Assembly (NCBI RefSeq): GCF_963682185.1
Contig: NZ_OY821667.1
Span: 3,423,501-3,487,500 of the forward strand
Direction of reading: 5' to 3'
DNA length: 64,000 nt
DNA from: an uncultured Cohaesibacter sp.
GTDB lineage: Bacteria; Pseudomonadota; Alphaproteobacteria; Rhizobiales; Cohaesibacteraceae
Positions 16,529 through 25,846 of this stretch are shown here, one piece after another. Position numbers and translations under genes: made by a program. Positions within the stretch are counted from its first letter, which is position 1; each line of letters begins with the position of its first letter. The notes under the pieces were generated by a model, which ran no database searches, was not told the DNA's origin, and saw only the letters and a list, made by a program, of their open reading frames with translations.

Positions 16529-18169
16529 TCAGAGCATGTCTTTGGCAGTGCCAGCGATCTTCACCTTGATGCCTTGCGTCAGGGCTTGGGCGACAAAGGC
16601 CTTCAGAACATAGGCCAGTTTGTCTTCCGGTACATAGGCTATCGTGATGTGGTTGGACTGGTGCCCAGCCATCAGATCATCCCGGCCCAAGCCGTCAAGA
16701 GTGGCGTTCATCAGCGGCCATTCGGCGTTGGTCGCCTGACTGCGGCGGGTCCATTCGGCTTCTGGCAGCTCATGGGCCATGCCGGTGCCGATATGCATGA
16801 AGACATCGGTACCTTCATAATGGGCGCGCGCCCAAACGAAGGTGCCTGCCTTGCCCTGACCGGCGATGGTTGAACCACCCTTTGGGAAGAACATGGCTGG
16901 CTGGCGATAGCCTTTGGAGCCAGCGATGCCGCCTTTGATATGCTCGAACGGAACCGCGCCGGAAATTTCGAAGTCCCAGTAGAAGGTGCCTTCATATTCG
17001 CTGCCCCAGCGGACGTCATGCAGGGTCGTCTCGGATGGCAGCCCCATGGCATCAAGCAGGCGGAACAGCATGGCCTGAGGAATGGCGGTGCCCATGTCCA
17101 CTTCGTTGATGCACGGGATCGGTTTGCCTTCGCAAATGATAGAGCCGTCTTCGTCCGGGATCGGGAAGCGTTCGGTGGAGCCGATGGCGCCTTCGGCAAA
17201 GTCAGAGGCTGCACAGCAATCCTTGAGACCCTGCTGATATTGCACACCAACCGCAGTGAGGCCGAAGCGGGTGACGATGCGTGCCATGGCGATCATCATG
17301 GCGCACTGTTCGAGCACCTGTTCGCGGGTCAGCTCGGTTGCGCTGTCGCTGCCCCACTGGAACTGCATGCCGCGATCTTCATAGAATTTGAGGCAGGCTT
17401 CGCGCAGCTCGGCGGGAACCTTTTCCATTTCGACCAGAAGGGCCGACTGGGAGAGGGATTCAAGCGGCATGCCGATGTCGGTGAGGGCCTTCACAGGGAA
17501 GAAGCCGTTCATCATGCCCATGCAGAAGGTGTCATGCAGGCCAAGAATAGCCTTGTGCTTGAGGATATACTCACCAACCTTGATGCCATCCTGTCCCGCT
17601 TCGCTCTTCATCAGCGGATGATCGGCTGTCACGTCGCTGAGATAGCTGGTGTCCTGATCAAGCTTGCCGTCCTTCAGCCATGTGGCCAGACCCTGCTTGA
17701 AGAAGTCATCTTCGCATTTTTCCGACCACAGACGGGAATAGGAAACTCCAAGAGAGGTCAGCGTGCCAGCCATGCAGAGCATGCCGACAAGACCCGGCCA
17801 GGTGCCATCGAAGTTCGCCATCAACAGGATAGGGCCGCGATGCTTGGAAAGCGACGGTGCGATGTGATGGGAATATTGCCAAGCGGTCAGCAGAACGATC
17901 AGCGGTGCGTCCGGATCGATGCGGGAGAACAGCTCGGAGCCTTCCTTCTGGGAAGAAATGAAGCCGTGCTTGCGGTCTTCATGATAAGGGTGAGCGCGCT
18001 TCATCTTGTAGCCCTGCGCACTCAGCTCCTTTTCCAGAGCTTCGGAAAAGCTCTGGTAGACGGGCCAGCAAGGCACGTTGGCGCTTTCGCGCAGGTCGGC
18101 GTTGGTGACGACCAGGATTTCCTTGTCGCCAGCTGTGATCAGCTCGGCCGGTTCAGGCAATTTCAACAT
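16529..18169 (-). CDS. L-fucose/D-arabinose isomerase family protein
   Basis: 546 residues, in the size range of FucI-type ketol isomerases, which convert an aldose (L-fucose, D-arabinose or a related sugar) to the ketose with Mn2+. Family-like segments include LVVTNADLRESANVPCWP, PLIVLLTAWQYSHHIAPSL, the acidic stretch INEVDMGTAIPQAML (metal-site Glu/Asp region) and the C-terminal GHQSNHITIAYV. The ATG at 18169 follows GGAG at 7 bases. It is the last gene of an operon with an FGGY kinase and an alpha-L-rhamnosidase, so its substrate is likely L-rhamnose or a related 6-deoxy sugar; the classic RhaA family is a different fold, and exact specificity is open. Confidence 0.8.
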   Translation of the reverse strand: MLKLPEPAELITAGDKEILVVTNADLRESANVPCWPVYQSFSEALEKELSAQGYKMKRAHPYHEDRKHGFISSQKEGSELFSRIDPDAPLIVLLTAWQYSHHIAPSLSKHRGPILLMANFDGTWPGLVGMLCMAGTLTSLGVSYSRLWSEKCEDDFFKQGLATWLKDGKLDQDTSYLSDVTADHPLMKSEAGQDGIKVGEYILKHKAILGLHDTFCMGMMNGFFPVKALTDIGMPLESLSQSALLVEMEKVPAELREACLKFYEDRGMQFQWGSDSATELTREQVLEQCAMMIAMARIVTRFGLTAVGVQYQQGLKDCCAASDFAEGAIGSTERFPIPDEDGSIICEGKPIPCINEVDMGTAIPQAMLFRLLDAMGLPSETTLHDVRWGSEYEGTFYWDFEISGAVPFEHIKGGIAGSKGYRQPAMFFPKGGSTIAGQGKAGTFVWARAHYEGTDVFMHIGTGMAHELPEAEWTRRSQATNAEWPLMNATLDGLGRDDLMAGHQSNHITIAYVPEDKLAYVLKAFVAQALTQGIKVKIAGTAKDML

Positions 18170-18193
18170 GGTTCAACTCCCGAATATTGCAAA

Positions 18194-19774
18194 TCAAAGG
18201 ACCGGAGCCATCAGCGCATTGTGATGTTCGCGGTTTTCATAGAGATTGAGATAGACTTGATATTTTGCCGCATGGAAAGCGGCAGTCGATGGATCGGCCT
18301 TGACGCTGTCGCCCGGCTGGACGAGGGCTGCGCTTGCGGTCGGAATATTTTCAAAGTCGCCTGATGCCACAGCACCAAGGATAGCTGCGCCAAGGGTGAC
18401 AACATCCTCTTCACTGGCCATCTGGATTTCACGGCCGGTGATGTTGGCATATTCTCTCAGCCAGAGTGGGTTTTTGGTCGCCCCGCCACAAACATAAAGC
18501 GTTGTGATGGTATGCCCAGCCTTGCTCATTTCCTCAATGATGTGACGCGTGCCATAGGCGACGGCCTGCAAGGTGGCCAGATAGAGACGAGCCAGCTGGT
18601 CACGGCCGGTTTCCAGCGTCAGACCGGAGACAACCCCGCGTGCATGCGGGTTGGCGCGTGGAGAGCGGTTGCCATGATGGTCGCCAAGAACATGCAGGGC
18701 AGCGGTCGGGTTGGCTTCGCGGGCTTCCAGATCGGCGACCCACTCGTTGAGCAAGGCAATCGGATGTTTGCCCGCTGCTTTGGCTTCTTCCTGTAGCTGA
18801 GGCCATGCCTCGCACTGGTGGATGGTCCATTCAACCAGCGAACCGGCAGCGCTCTGTCCCCCTTCGCCAAGCCAGAAGCCTGGCAGCATGGCGCCGAAAT
18901 AGGGGCCCCAGACGCCGGGCACCATAACTGGATTCTGGTTGACGATCATGTGGCAGTTGGATGTACCGGAAATAAGGGCCAGACCACCTTCGGGCTTGGC
19001 GCCAATGAGAGCCAGACCGCCAGCATGGGCATCAATAATGCCTGCCGCGATGGTGATGCCTTGAGGCAAGCCCAGTTGCTCTGCGGCAGCTTTGCACAAA
19101 GTACCAGCGGCATCTCCCAGCGGCAGAACATCTGTCGGGACTTTGCCCGTTAGATCGTCAAGGCCCACTGCGTCAAGCATATCGGTGGGGAAACGCCCTT
19201 CATGCGCCAGATAATTCCATTTGCAGGTCAATGTGCATGTGCTGGCTGCATCCACTTCAGTGCAGCGCCAGACCAGATAATCCGCCAGATCATAAAAACG
19301 CCAGACAGCATCATAGCGATCCGGGAATTTGGTCTTCAGCCACAGGATCTTGGGCAGCTCCATTTCGATGGAGACCTCGCCGCCGACATATTTGAGCGCG
19401 TCGTGGCCGGTTGCATTGATAGCTGCGGTTTCCACATCAGAGCGGTGGTCCATCCACATGATGATGTCTTGTTCGGCTTCCCCACTTTCGGAGACCGAAA
19501 TGGAGGAGCCGTTTTTGTCAAGCGCAACCAGTGAGCAGGTTGCATCAAAGCCGATTGAGCGCACTTTCGTGGCGTCAATTCCAGCTTTTTCAACGGCTTC
19601 CCTGGTGGCTTCACAAATCATCGACCAAATGTTGGCCGATGATTGCTCAACAAAATTGGCCTTGGGGTGAAACTGTTTGATTGCACGGGTCGCAAAGGCA
19701 AGACGGGTGCCCGTTGCGTCATACACTCCGGTTCGCGCGCTCGCAGAACCAACATCAATACCGATATAATACAT
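18194..19774 (-). CDS. FGGY-family carbohydrate kinase (ribulokinase/rhamnulokinase-like)
   Basis: 526 residues. It phosphorylates a ketose produced by the isomerase encoded 24 bases downstream. The N-terminal phosphate-binding loop is YYIGIDVGSASARTGVYD, the substrate-site acid lies in IMWMDHRSD, the central signature is IAAGIIDAHAGGLALIGAKPEGG with SGTSNCH, and the second ATP element is LYVCGGATKNPLWLREYA. The DAHAGG form is typical of the pentulokinase (FGGY/AraB-like) branch rather than glycerol kinase. Good ribosome site GGGAGGA. Operon with GH78 rhamnosidase and the isomerase points to a deoxy-ketose such as L-rhamnulose or L-fuculose as substrate. Confidence 0.85.
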   Translation of the reverse strand: MYYIGIDVGSASARTGVYDATGTRLAFATRAIKQFHPKANFVEQSSANIWSMICEATREAVEKAGIDATKVRSIGFDATCSLVALDKNGSSISVSESGEAEQDIIMWMDHRSDVETAAINATGHDALKYVGGEVSIEMELPKILWLKTKFPDRYDAVWRFYDLADYLVWRCTEVDAASTCTLTCKWNYLAHEGRFPTDMLDAVGLDDLTGKVPTDVLPLGDAAGTLCKAAAEQLGLPQGITIAAGIIDAHAGGLALIGAKPEGGLALISGTSNCHMIVNQNPVMVPGVWGPYFGAMLPGFWLGEGGQSAAGSLVEWTIHQCEAWPQLQEEAKAAGKHPIALLNEWVADLEAREANPTAALHVLGDHHGNRSPRANPHARGVVSGLTLETGRDQLARLYLATLQAVAYGTRHIIEEMSKAGHTITTLYVCGGATKNPLWLREYANITGREIQMASEEDVVTLGAAILGAVASGDFENIPTASAALVQPGDSVKADPSTAAFHAAKYQVYLNLYENREHHNALMAPVL

Positions 19775-19842
19775 AGATTGTCCTCCCAGACCCTTTCTTT
19801 GCCCCCAAGGCCTAGAAAGGTCTCTATAGTGCTGATTTCAAT

Positions 19843-22527
19843 TTATAGCGGGTAAGCCCGTATGACATGATGACCGGGTTCCAGCGTGAACTCGGAACCG
19901 AGATCGGACGTCATGTCCCCGGGAAGTGTCACCTTGGCGTTAACGCTCGGTGGCAGGGCAACCTCCCAGTGAATTTCATTCTCCTCAAAATGCCAGTTGC
20001 TCGTAATGCGGCCGGTATGGGCATCATGCGTAGCTTCAACAAATCCGATGCGTTTGTCGAAGATGGGGCGCATGATGACAGACCGGAAACCGGGGGCGCT
20101 TTCATCCCAGTCAATGCCGGCAAGGCGCGACCAGATCCATTCGCCAACCGAGCCATAAGCATAGTGGTTGAAGCTGTTCATGGCCTTGCTCTGGAAGCCT
20201 TTTTCCTCAGTCCAGCCGTCCCAGCGTTCCCAAATGGACGTGGCGCCGTGCTTGATGGAAAAGCCCCAGCTTGGATATGTGTCCTTGAGCAGAAGCGAAA
20301 CGGCGAGCTCTTCTGCGCCATTGTCGCTGAGCACAGGGCAAAGATGCCGCACACCCAGAAAGCCGGTTTGCAGATGTCCGCCAGCCTGCTCGATCAGCTC
20401 TACAAGGCGCTGCGCTGCACGCTCTTTGGCTTCTTCAGGCAAGATGTCGAAATCAAGTGCCAGTAGATAGGCAGTCTGCGTGTCGCCCTTCAATCGGCCA
20501 TCGTCTGCCAGAAAGGCCTTTGTAAAGGCTGCCCGCAAGCGTTTGCCAAGTGCGATCCATGGCTCGGACTCTCGCTCCAATGCGGCTGCGATATCAGCCA
20601 TCAGGTCTGCGATATAAATCCAATAGGCTGTGTTGACCAACTCACGGTCTGTCGCCGGTCCAACGCTGAGCCAGTCACCATAGTTGTTGTGAACCTGATT
20701 GCGGCGAATGCCATCGGGGTTGCATCGTTCGATATAGTCCATCCATCTGACGAAAGGCTGCCAGCAACGATCCAGCAGATCCTTGTCGCCATAGCGCTGG
20801 TAATGCATCCAGCCCATGATGACCGGAGCATCCCCCCAGGCAGGAGCGCCCGGCTGCGGCGTCAGCCGATAAGGATTGAGCGGTTTGGTTGGCGCGACGT
20901 CGGGGAAGACACCCTCATCCGACTGGCCGTCGATCAGATCTTCCATCCACTTGGTCAGGAAGGCCGAGATGTCCATGAAATAGCCTGCTGTGCGCCAGAA
21001 AACCTGTGCATCCGCAGCCCAGCCATAGCGCTCGTCGCGCTGTGGGCAATCTGTGGGAACAGAGAGGAAGTTATCTCTCTGGCTCCAGAAGATGTTGGAC
21101 AAAAGCTGATTGACCATCGGGTGGCCGGTTTTCATATGGCCAACAACGGGCGTGTCCGTCTGGATGGCAATTGCGGTCAGCTCGGGTTGCGCATAGGTTT
21201 CCCCTTCGACGGTGAGTTCCACATACTGGAAACCGTGGAAGGTGAATTTGGGGTGGAAAATCTCGTTGCCCTTGCCGCTGGCAATATAAATGTCCTCAGA
21301 TACGGCATAGCGCAGATTCTCGGTATAGAGCCTGCCTTCCGAATCGAGCATTTCACCGTGGCGCAACAGGAAGCGGGTGCCTTCGCGCGCTTCCACATGC
21401 ATTTCGACATAGCCCGTCAGATTTTGGCCAAAGTCATAGATGGTTGTGTTCGCATCTTGAACAAACAGGGATTTGGGCTCCAGCCGAGCGACTTCTCTGG
21501 CTGGTTGGCCGCGCGACGCATCGATTTTTGGTAAGCCCGGTTCGGGAATGATTTCTTCCACCGGTTGCCAATAGGTCGTGTCGATGCCGCACTGACACCA
21601 GCCCTCCAACTCCAATCGGGCGTCAACCATTTCTCCGGCCAGAAAATCGGAATAGCAAATTGGTCCCTGTCGGGTCATCCAGTTTTCGTCGGAAATGATC
21701 GTCTCAATGTGTCCGTCGGCATATTCCAGTTGAAGCTGGCACAGAAAAGCAGGGCGACCGCCATAATGGTTGCCAGCGCGGCGTTGATTATGTCCGATAC
21801 GGCCCGAATACCAGCCTTCTCCGATGATTGCGCCAAGGCAGTTTTCGCCGGCGTTGAGCTGATCGGTCACGTCGTGGGTCTGGTATTCGACGCGAGTGTG
21901 ATAGTCCGTCCAGCCGGGGGCCATCACGTCTTCACCGATGCGCACACCATTGATATAGAATTCATAAAGGCCAAGCGCGGAGAGATAGGCAGTTGCCCGC
22001 ACGGGGCGCTCCGATAGGGCGATCTCGCGGCGCAAATAGTCTGCGGGGCGGGCCTGAAAGCGATTATCGTACAGATTGTCTTGCGGCACATCCCGTCCGG
22101 CAGGCAACACGAAATAGCGCCCGATCCAGTGAGCCTGCCACTGGTTCTGGGCCAGCCCTGTGAATAGCTCTGCCGGTTCGGCCAAAGCACCGGGTTTGTC
22201 GTCTTGATCCCAAACCTGAACGCTCCACCAAAGATGGGCGTCTGGCGGGAAAATCAGTGTCTCATCGGCATAAACGAAATTGTCTTCCCCGACGCATTTG
22301 CCCGAATCCCAGATGAGGTTGCCGCCTTCGCGTACGTCTTTTTCAGAAGCGCCGATCACAATTCGCCATGCGGTCTGGCGCGAAGGGCTCTGAGCCGAAT
22401 GTGCGCACTCAAGCGCCCAGCCGAAGAATGGCGGGCGGCTGTTCAACCCTGACACGCGCGCGAGATGCTGGCATCGCAGGTTTGTGGCAAGCAGCGATCC
22501 GTCTTGCCCGATAATTGGTAAAGTCAC
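19843..22527 (-). CDS. Alpha-L-rhamnosidase, glycoside hydrolase family 78
   Basis: 894 residues with the GH78 domain series: N-terminal beta-sandwich (WALECAHSAQSPSRQTAWRIVIGAS), carbohydrate-binding Bac_rhamnosid_N-like domain (YLSALGLYEFYINGVRIGEDVMAPGWTDY), and the (alpha/alpha)6 catalytic barrel. The catalytic signature is visible near residues 490-505 as DCPQRDERYGWAADAQ, which contains the acids equivalent to Asp567, Glu572 and Asp579 of Bacillus RhaB. No signal peptide is present, so it acts in the cytoplasm on imported rhamnosides. GTG start directly abuts the stop of the upstream GntR gene, so the two are translationally coupled. Confidence 0.92.
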   Translation of the reverse strand: MTLPIIGQDGSLLATNLRCQHLARVSGLNSRPPFFGWALECAHSAQSPSRQTAWRIVIGASEKDVREGGNLIWDSGKCVGEDNFVYADETLIFPPDAHLWWSVQVWDQDDKPGALAEPAELFTGLAQNQWQAHWIGRYFVLPAGRDVPQDNLYDNRFQARPADYLRREIALSERPVRATAYLSALGLYEFYINGVRIGEDVMAPGWTDYHTRVEYQTHDVTDQLNAGENCLGAIIGEGWYSGRIGHNQRRAGNHYGGRPAFLCQLQLEYADGHIETIISDENWMTRQGPICYSDFLAGEMVDARLELEGWCQCGIDTTYWQPVEEIIPEPGLPKIDASRGQPAREVARLEPKSLFVQDANTTIYDFGQNLTGYVEMHVEAREGTRFLLRHGEMLDSEGRLYTENLRYAVSEDIYIASGKGNEIFHPKFTFHGFQYVELTVEGETYAQPELTAIAIQTDTPVVGHMKTGHPMVNQLLSNIFWSQRDNFLSVPTDCPQRDERYGWAADAQVFWRTAGYFMDISAFLTKWMEDLIDGQSDEGVFPDVAPTKPLNPYRLTPQPGAPAWGDAPVIMGWMHYQRYGDKDLLDRCWQPFVRWMDYIERCNPDGIRRNQVHNNYGDWLSVGPATDRELVNTAYWIYIADLMADIAAALERESEPWIALGKRLRAAFTKAFLADDGRLKGDTQTAYLLALDFDILPEEAKERAAQRLVELIEQAGGHLQTGFLGVRHLCPVLSDNGAEELAVSLLLKDTYPSWGFSIKHGATSIWERWDGWTEEKGFQSKAMNSFNHYAYGSVGEWIWSRLAGIDWDESAPGFRSVIMRPIFDKRIGFVEATHDAHTGRITSNWHFEENEIHWEVALPPSVNAKVTLPGDMTSDLGSEFTLEPGHHVIRAYPL

Positions 22528-23208
22528 CTAAAGCTCCGTCGCCCTCTGTCGAGCATGAGAGATGTGAATATCCATCGCCTCAATGGCAGCCGCTGTGTCG
22601 CGCTTGGCGATGGCGTCAATAATAGCCAGGTGGTCGGTGAAGGTGTGAGGCAGCAGCAGTTCGGTCAAGCTGATTCGATCATGGCGGATCAACCTGATGC
22701 GGATTGCGTTAATATTGTAGGCCTGAATGAGAATTTCATTGTTGGTCAGGCGGATCAATACATTGTGGAAATCTGTGTCGATCTGCTGTCCACGTTTCAA
22801 AACGGCCTCGGACAGCCCGGTCTCCACAGCTTTTACAATGTTGAGATGAGCTTGGCGCTGCTCTTCCAGAACGCTATCCGGCATCTTCTTGACCGCATGC
22901 ATGACCGCTTCCCGCTCCAGAGCAGCGCGCATCTGGAAGGCATCGCGTATCATCGGAAGATCAATGGCCGTGATCTGGATCCCACGCTGGGGAACGACGG
23001 TTATAAGACCTTCCGATTCCAGACGTGGTAGCAGTTCGCGCAATGCGCCAATCGACAAATTCATCAGCTTGACCAGATCTTTCTGGCTAACAAGCTGACC
23101 GGATTTCAACTTGCCATCAAAGAGGGCAGCTTGAAAGAGTTCATAGGCTGTTTCCTTGACACTGCGAGAAGTATCGGCGTGTTCTGTCATCGCGCGACCT
23201 GCTATCAC
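22528..23208 (-). CDS. GntR family regulator, FadR/FCD type
   Basis: 226 residues with an N-terminal winged helix (VKETAYELFQAALFDGKLKSGQLVSQKDLVKLMNLS) and an all-helical FCD ligand domain with metal-site residues spread over DTDFHNVL and HTFTDHLAIIDAI. GTG at 23208 has AAGGA 8 bases upstream; ATG at 23190 is the alternative. It lies inside the catabolic operon after the aldolase gene and before the rhamnosidase, so it probably controls that operon and the divergent TRAP genes. The palindrome AGTATACT at 24168 fits the TNGTATACNA-like targets of this family. Confidence 0.9.
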   Translation of the reverse strand: MIAGRAMTEHADTSRSVKETAYELFQAALFDGKLKSGQLVSQKDLVKLMNLSIGALRELLPRLESEGLITVVPQRGIQITAIDLPMIRDAFQMRAALEREAVMHAVKKMPDSVLEEQRQAHLNIVKAVETGLSEAVLKRGQQIDTDFHNVLIRLTNNEILIQAYNINAIRIRLIRHDRISLTELLLPHTFTDHLAIIDAIAKRDTAAAIEAMDIHISHARQRATEL

Positions 23209-23234
23209 TTCAATTTCCTTTCACCACGGCGTTT

Positions 23235-24131
23235 CTAAAGAGCCTTTTCAGCCTCCGCCAATGCAGCTTCAATGGCTGCCAACTTGTCGGAAGACAGGGG
23301 CTCCATAGGGGGCATGGTGCGAGCGAAAGCAGGGTTGCCATAAACCTTGGCCATCAGAGCTTTCAGCACATTCAGACCGCCATTTCCGTCCACTGTCTCA
23401 ATACGCATTGTGGCGCGTTTCACGAAGCCTTCCGAAACGCCACCAAGATACAGCTGCACGCAGTCCTTTGCAAACGGGTTTGTCATGCCGCCGATCATGC
23501 CTGCGCCACCAGCATCCACCATATCGCGCAGAATTGCGTCGCTGCCGGTGAAAATGGAAAGCTCAGGGAATGCCTTGATCAGTTCAAGACCACCGGGCAG
23601 ATTGCCCGTGGAGTCTTTGATGCCAACCACAAGAGATCCGATGCGGTTCTGAACGGCTTTCACCTGTTCAACGCTGAACGGAATGCCGCTGAAATGCGGG
23701 AAATTATAAAGAACGATGTCGAGGCCGGGGTTACCCGCTTTCTTGACAAGGGCTTCATAATAATCCGCAACGCCTTCTACTCCGGCACTGCGGTAGTAGA
23801 AAGGTGGGATAATGAGGGCTGCTCTGCATCCCAGCTTGTGAGCTTCCACATACATGGAAACAGCGTCATCAAGTGATGATGTCATAACACCAGGGATCTG
23901 GCGTGACATATCCGCGCCCATGTCGGCGAGTTTGCGCAGCGCTTCAAGCTTTTGGCGCACCGACAACGAGGGCCCTTCCCCTGTTGTTCCAAAAACGGAC
24001 GTGTAGGCACACCCCGCTTCAAGCAGGGCATCGCAATGCCGTTTCAGTTGTTCGATATCTATTTCATAATCCTCGGTGAACGGCGTAATCGCCGCGCCGA
24101 CGACACCCTTAAGGTCGGAATTTTCCAACAT
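23235..24131 (-). CDS. Dihydrodipicolinate synthase/N-acetylneuraminate lyase family aldolase
   Basis: 298-residue (beta/alpha)8 barrel of the DapA family, which forms or cleaves bonds next to pyruvate through a lysine Schiff base. Visible catalytic features: GTTGEG at about residues 48-53, the tyrosine in LYNFPHFSG, and the Schiff-base lysine in VGIKDSTGN. The context (sugar kinase, isomerase, rhamnosidase and TRAP transporter) points to a 2-keto-3-deoxy sugar acid aldolase or dehydratase rather than lysine synthesis. ATG at 24131 has GGGAGG upstream. It is the first gene of the leftward operon. Confidence 0.88.
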   Translation of the reverse strand: MLENSDLKGVVGAAITPFTEDYEIDIEQLKRHCDALLEAGCAYTSVFGTTGEGPSLSVRQKLEALRKLADMGADMSRQIPGVMTSSLDDAVSMYVEAHKLGCRAALIIPPFYYRSAGVEGVADYYEALVKKAGNPGLDIVLYNFPHFSGIPFSVEQVKAVQNRIGSLVVGIKDSTGNLPGGLELIKAFPELSIFTGSDAILRDMVDAGGAGMIGGMTNPFAKDCVQLYLGGVSEGFVKRATMRIETVDGNGGLNVLKALMAKVYGNPAFARTMPPMEPLSSDKLAAIEAALAEAEKAL

Positions 24132-24319
24132 CAGGTGCAGCCTCCCATAAAAATTTCAGTCGAATGTAGTATACTCGATTTGATAACTGATACAATAAGT
24201 GTTAATATCAGCTAGTCAAACAAATTTCTTCGCGCTAATGTTTCTCGTGGAGCTATTCCTATACACCGGGGCTGGAGGGTTCTGGTGTGTGACCATTCTA
24301 TGTTCGGGAGGACACAAAC
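24132..24319. promoter_or_regulatory. Divergent promoter region with GntR-type palindrome AGTATACT
   Basis: 188 bases between the aldolase and TRAP dctP starts. AGTATACT at 24168-24175 is a perfect 8-base palindrome of the kind bound by FadR-type GntR proteins, 37 bases upstream of the aldolase start. Binding by the GntR protein of this locus is inferred. Confidence 0.45.
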
Positions 24320-25309
24320 ATGATTTCACGTGGTATCGCGGCTGCTCTCCTCTGCTGCACTTTCATTGCTGCACCAGCTGTGGCTCAAGACAAGCTCACC
24401 ATCAAATACACCACGGCTTCGGTTCCTTCGGACCTGCATACCAAAGCAATGCATGTCTTCAAGGAAGAGTTGGAAAAGAAAGTGCCGGGCCGCTTTGACG
24501 TTCAGCTCTATGATTCCGGTACCCTGTTTGCTCAAGGCGCTGACCTTGATGCTTTGCAGCGTGGCAATGCGGAAATGACCTATTTGTCATTCCAGTTGAT
24601 CGCGGACAATCTGCCTCAGTATAGCGTGCTGACGGCTGGCTACCTGTTCCAGAATGCCAAGCATTATCGTACCTTCCTGAATTCGGATCTGGGTGCCGAA
24701 CTGAAAGAAGCCGTATCCAACGATATGGACGTACAGCTGCTCGATACTTGCTATCTTGGTACACGCGAGCTGAACCTGCGTGCTGAAAAAGACATTCAGA
24801 CCCCTGATGATCTGAAAGGCATCAAGCTGCGCATGCCGGGCTCCGATGCATGGTTGTTCCTTGGTCAGGCTCTGGGTGCAAGCCCCACTCCGCTGCCATT
24901 CGGCGAAGTTTATCTTGGCTTGCAGACCGGCACCATCGATGCTCAGGACAACCCGCTGCCAACGGTTGAAGCTGCGAAATTCTACGAAGTTACAAAGCAG
25001 ATCACTCTGACCGACCACCTTGTTGATGGTCTCAACATTGCCGTGAACAACCAGACCTGGGAACAGCTGAACGAAAGCGAAAAAGCTGCCATGGTTGAAG
25101 CTGCGCAGGCATCTTGTGACTGGAACAACGAACAGCGCTACAAGGAAGAAGCCCGTTTGATCGACTTCTTCAAGGAAGAAGGCCTCAAGGTCACGACGCC
25201 GGATGTTGATGCATTCCGCAAACATGTGCAGGACTTCTACTTCAGCTCTGATCGTTCCAAAAACTGGCCGGAAGGCTGGGTCGAAAAGATCAACGCAATG
25301 GCCGAATAA
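24320..25309 (+). CDS. TRAP transporter substrate-binding protein, DctP family
   Basis: 329 residues with a signal peptide (MISRGIAAALLCCTFIAAPAVA). It captures a carboxylate-bearing ligand in the periplasm for sodium-driven uptake. The DctP core is clear: VQLYDSGTLFAQGADLDALQRG, the ligand-carboxylate arginine in GIKLRMPGSDAW, and GLQTGTIDAQDNPLPTVEAAKFYEV. GGGAGGA precedes the start. Divergent from the rhamnosidase operon, so the cargo is probably an acidic rhamnose-containing sugar or a sugar acid. Confidence 0.93.
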   Translation: MISRGIAAALLCCTFIAAPAVAQDKLTIKYTTASVPSDLHTKAMHVFKEELEKKVPGRFDVQLYDSGTLFAQGADLDALQRGNAEMTYLSFQLIADNLPQYSVLTAGYLFQNAKHYRTFLNSDLGAELKEAVSNDMDVQLLDTCYLGTRELNLRAEKDIQTPDDLKGIKLRMPGSDAWLFLGQALGASPTPLPFGEVYLGLQTGTIDAQDNPLPTVEAAKFYEVTKQITLTDHLVDGLNIAVNNQTWEQLNESEKAAMVEAAQASCDWNNEQRYKEEARLIDFFKEEGLKVTTPDVDAFRKHVQDFYFSSDRSKNWPEGWVEKINAMAE

Positions 25310-25324
25310 GGAGCATTTGCTGCT

Positions 25325-25831
25325 ATGGCTAATATCCTTTCAAAGGATATGCTGCTCGCAACCGGTCGCCTTTTGAAAAAGGCGGCCGACGCGATCGGCG
25401 TCCTGCTCTTCCTGTTCGCCTTTGGCGGGTTCATTGTACAGATCTTCTATCGCTATGTGATGAACGCGCCTCTTCTGTGGACGGAAGAAATCACGATGAT
25501 CGCATTCATTTGGACCGTGTTCTGGGCGGCTGCATTCATGACGCCGGTTCAGTCTCACGTGTCTTTCGATGTGGTTTACGATGTCGTAAATCCCAGAACG
25601 CGTCGGATCTTCAGCATCATTTCCATGTTGGCACTGTTCATCTCTTTCGTGCTGCTTGTTCCGGCCACATGGGATTATCTCCAGTTCCTCACCCGCAAAA
25701 AAAGCTCTGTTCTGCGTTTGCCCATGTATTGGATCTACGGCTGCTACATGCTGTTTATCCTGGGTTTTATCGTTCAGGCCGTCTATCGGCTGTACGGTTT
25801 GCTGAGCCAGAAGTGGGAAAAATATATTTAA
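25325..25831 (+). CDS. TRAP transporter small permease, DctQ family
   Basis: 168 residues with four membrane helices and the DctQ signature FIVQIFYRYVMNAPLLWTEEITMIAFIWTVFWAAA. The small subunit pairs with the DctM-type gene 15 bases downstream. Good ribosome site (AAGGAG) before ATG 25325. Confidence 0.92.
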   Translation: MANILSKDMLLATGRLLKKAADAIGVLLFLFAFGGFIVQIFYRYVMNAPLLWTEEITMIAFIWTVFWAAAFMTPVQSHVSFDVVYDVVNPRTRRIFSIISMLALFISFVLLVPATWDYLQFLTRKKSSVLRLPMYWIYGCYMLFILGFIVQAVYRLYGLLSQKWEKYI

Positions 25832-25846
25832 AAGGGTTGAGTTAGA

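Noticed and set aside
16940-18364. 474-codon plus-strand frame opposite the isomerase gene
   Set aside because: It lies fully antisense to a well-matched isomerase with a ribosome site and terminator; its translation has no family features and looks like a codon-bias shadow.
20689-21534. 281-codon plus-strand frame inside the rhamnosidase
   Set aside because: Antisense shadow across the GH78 catalytic region.
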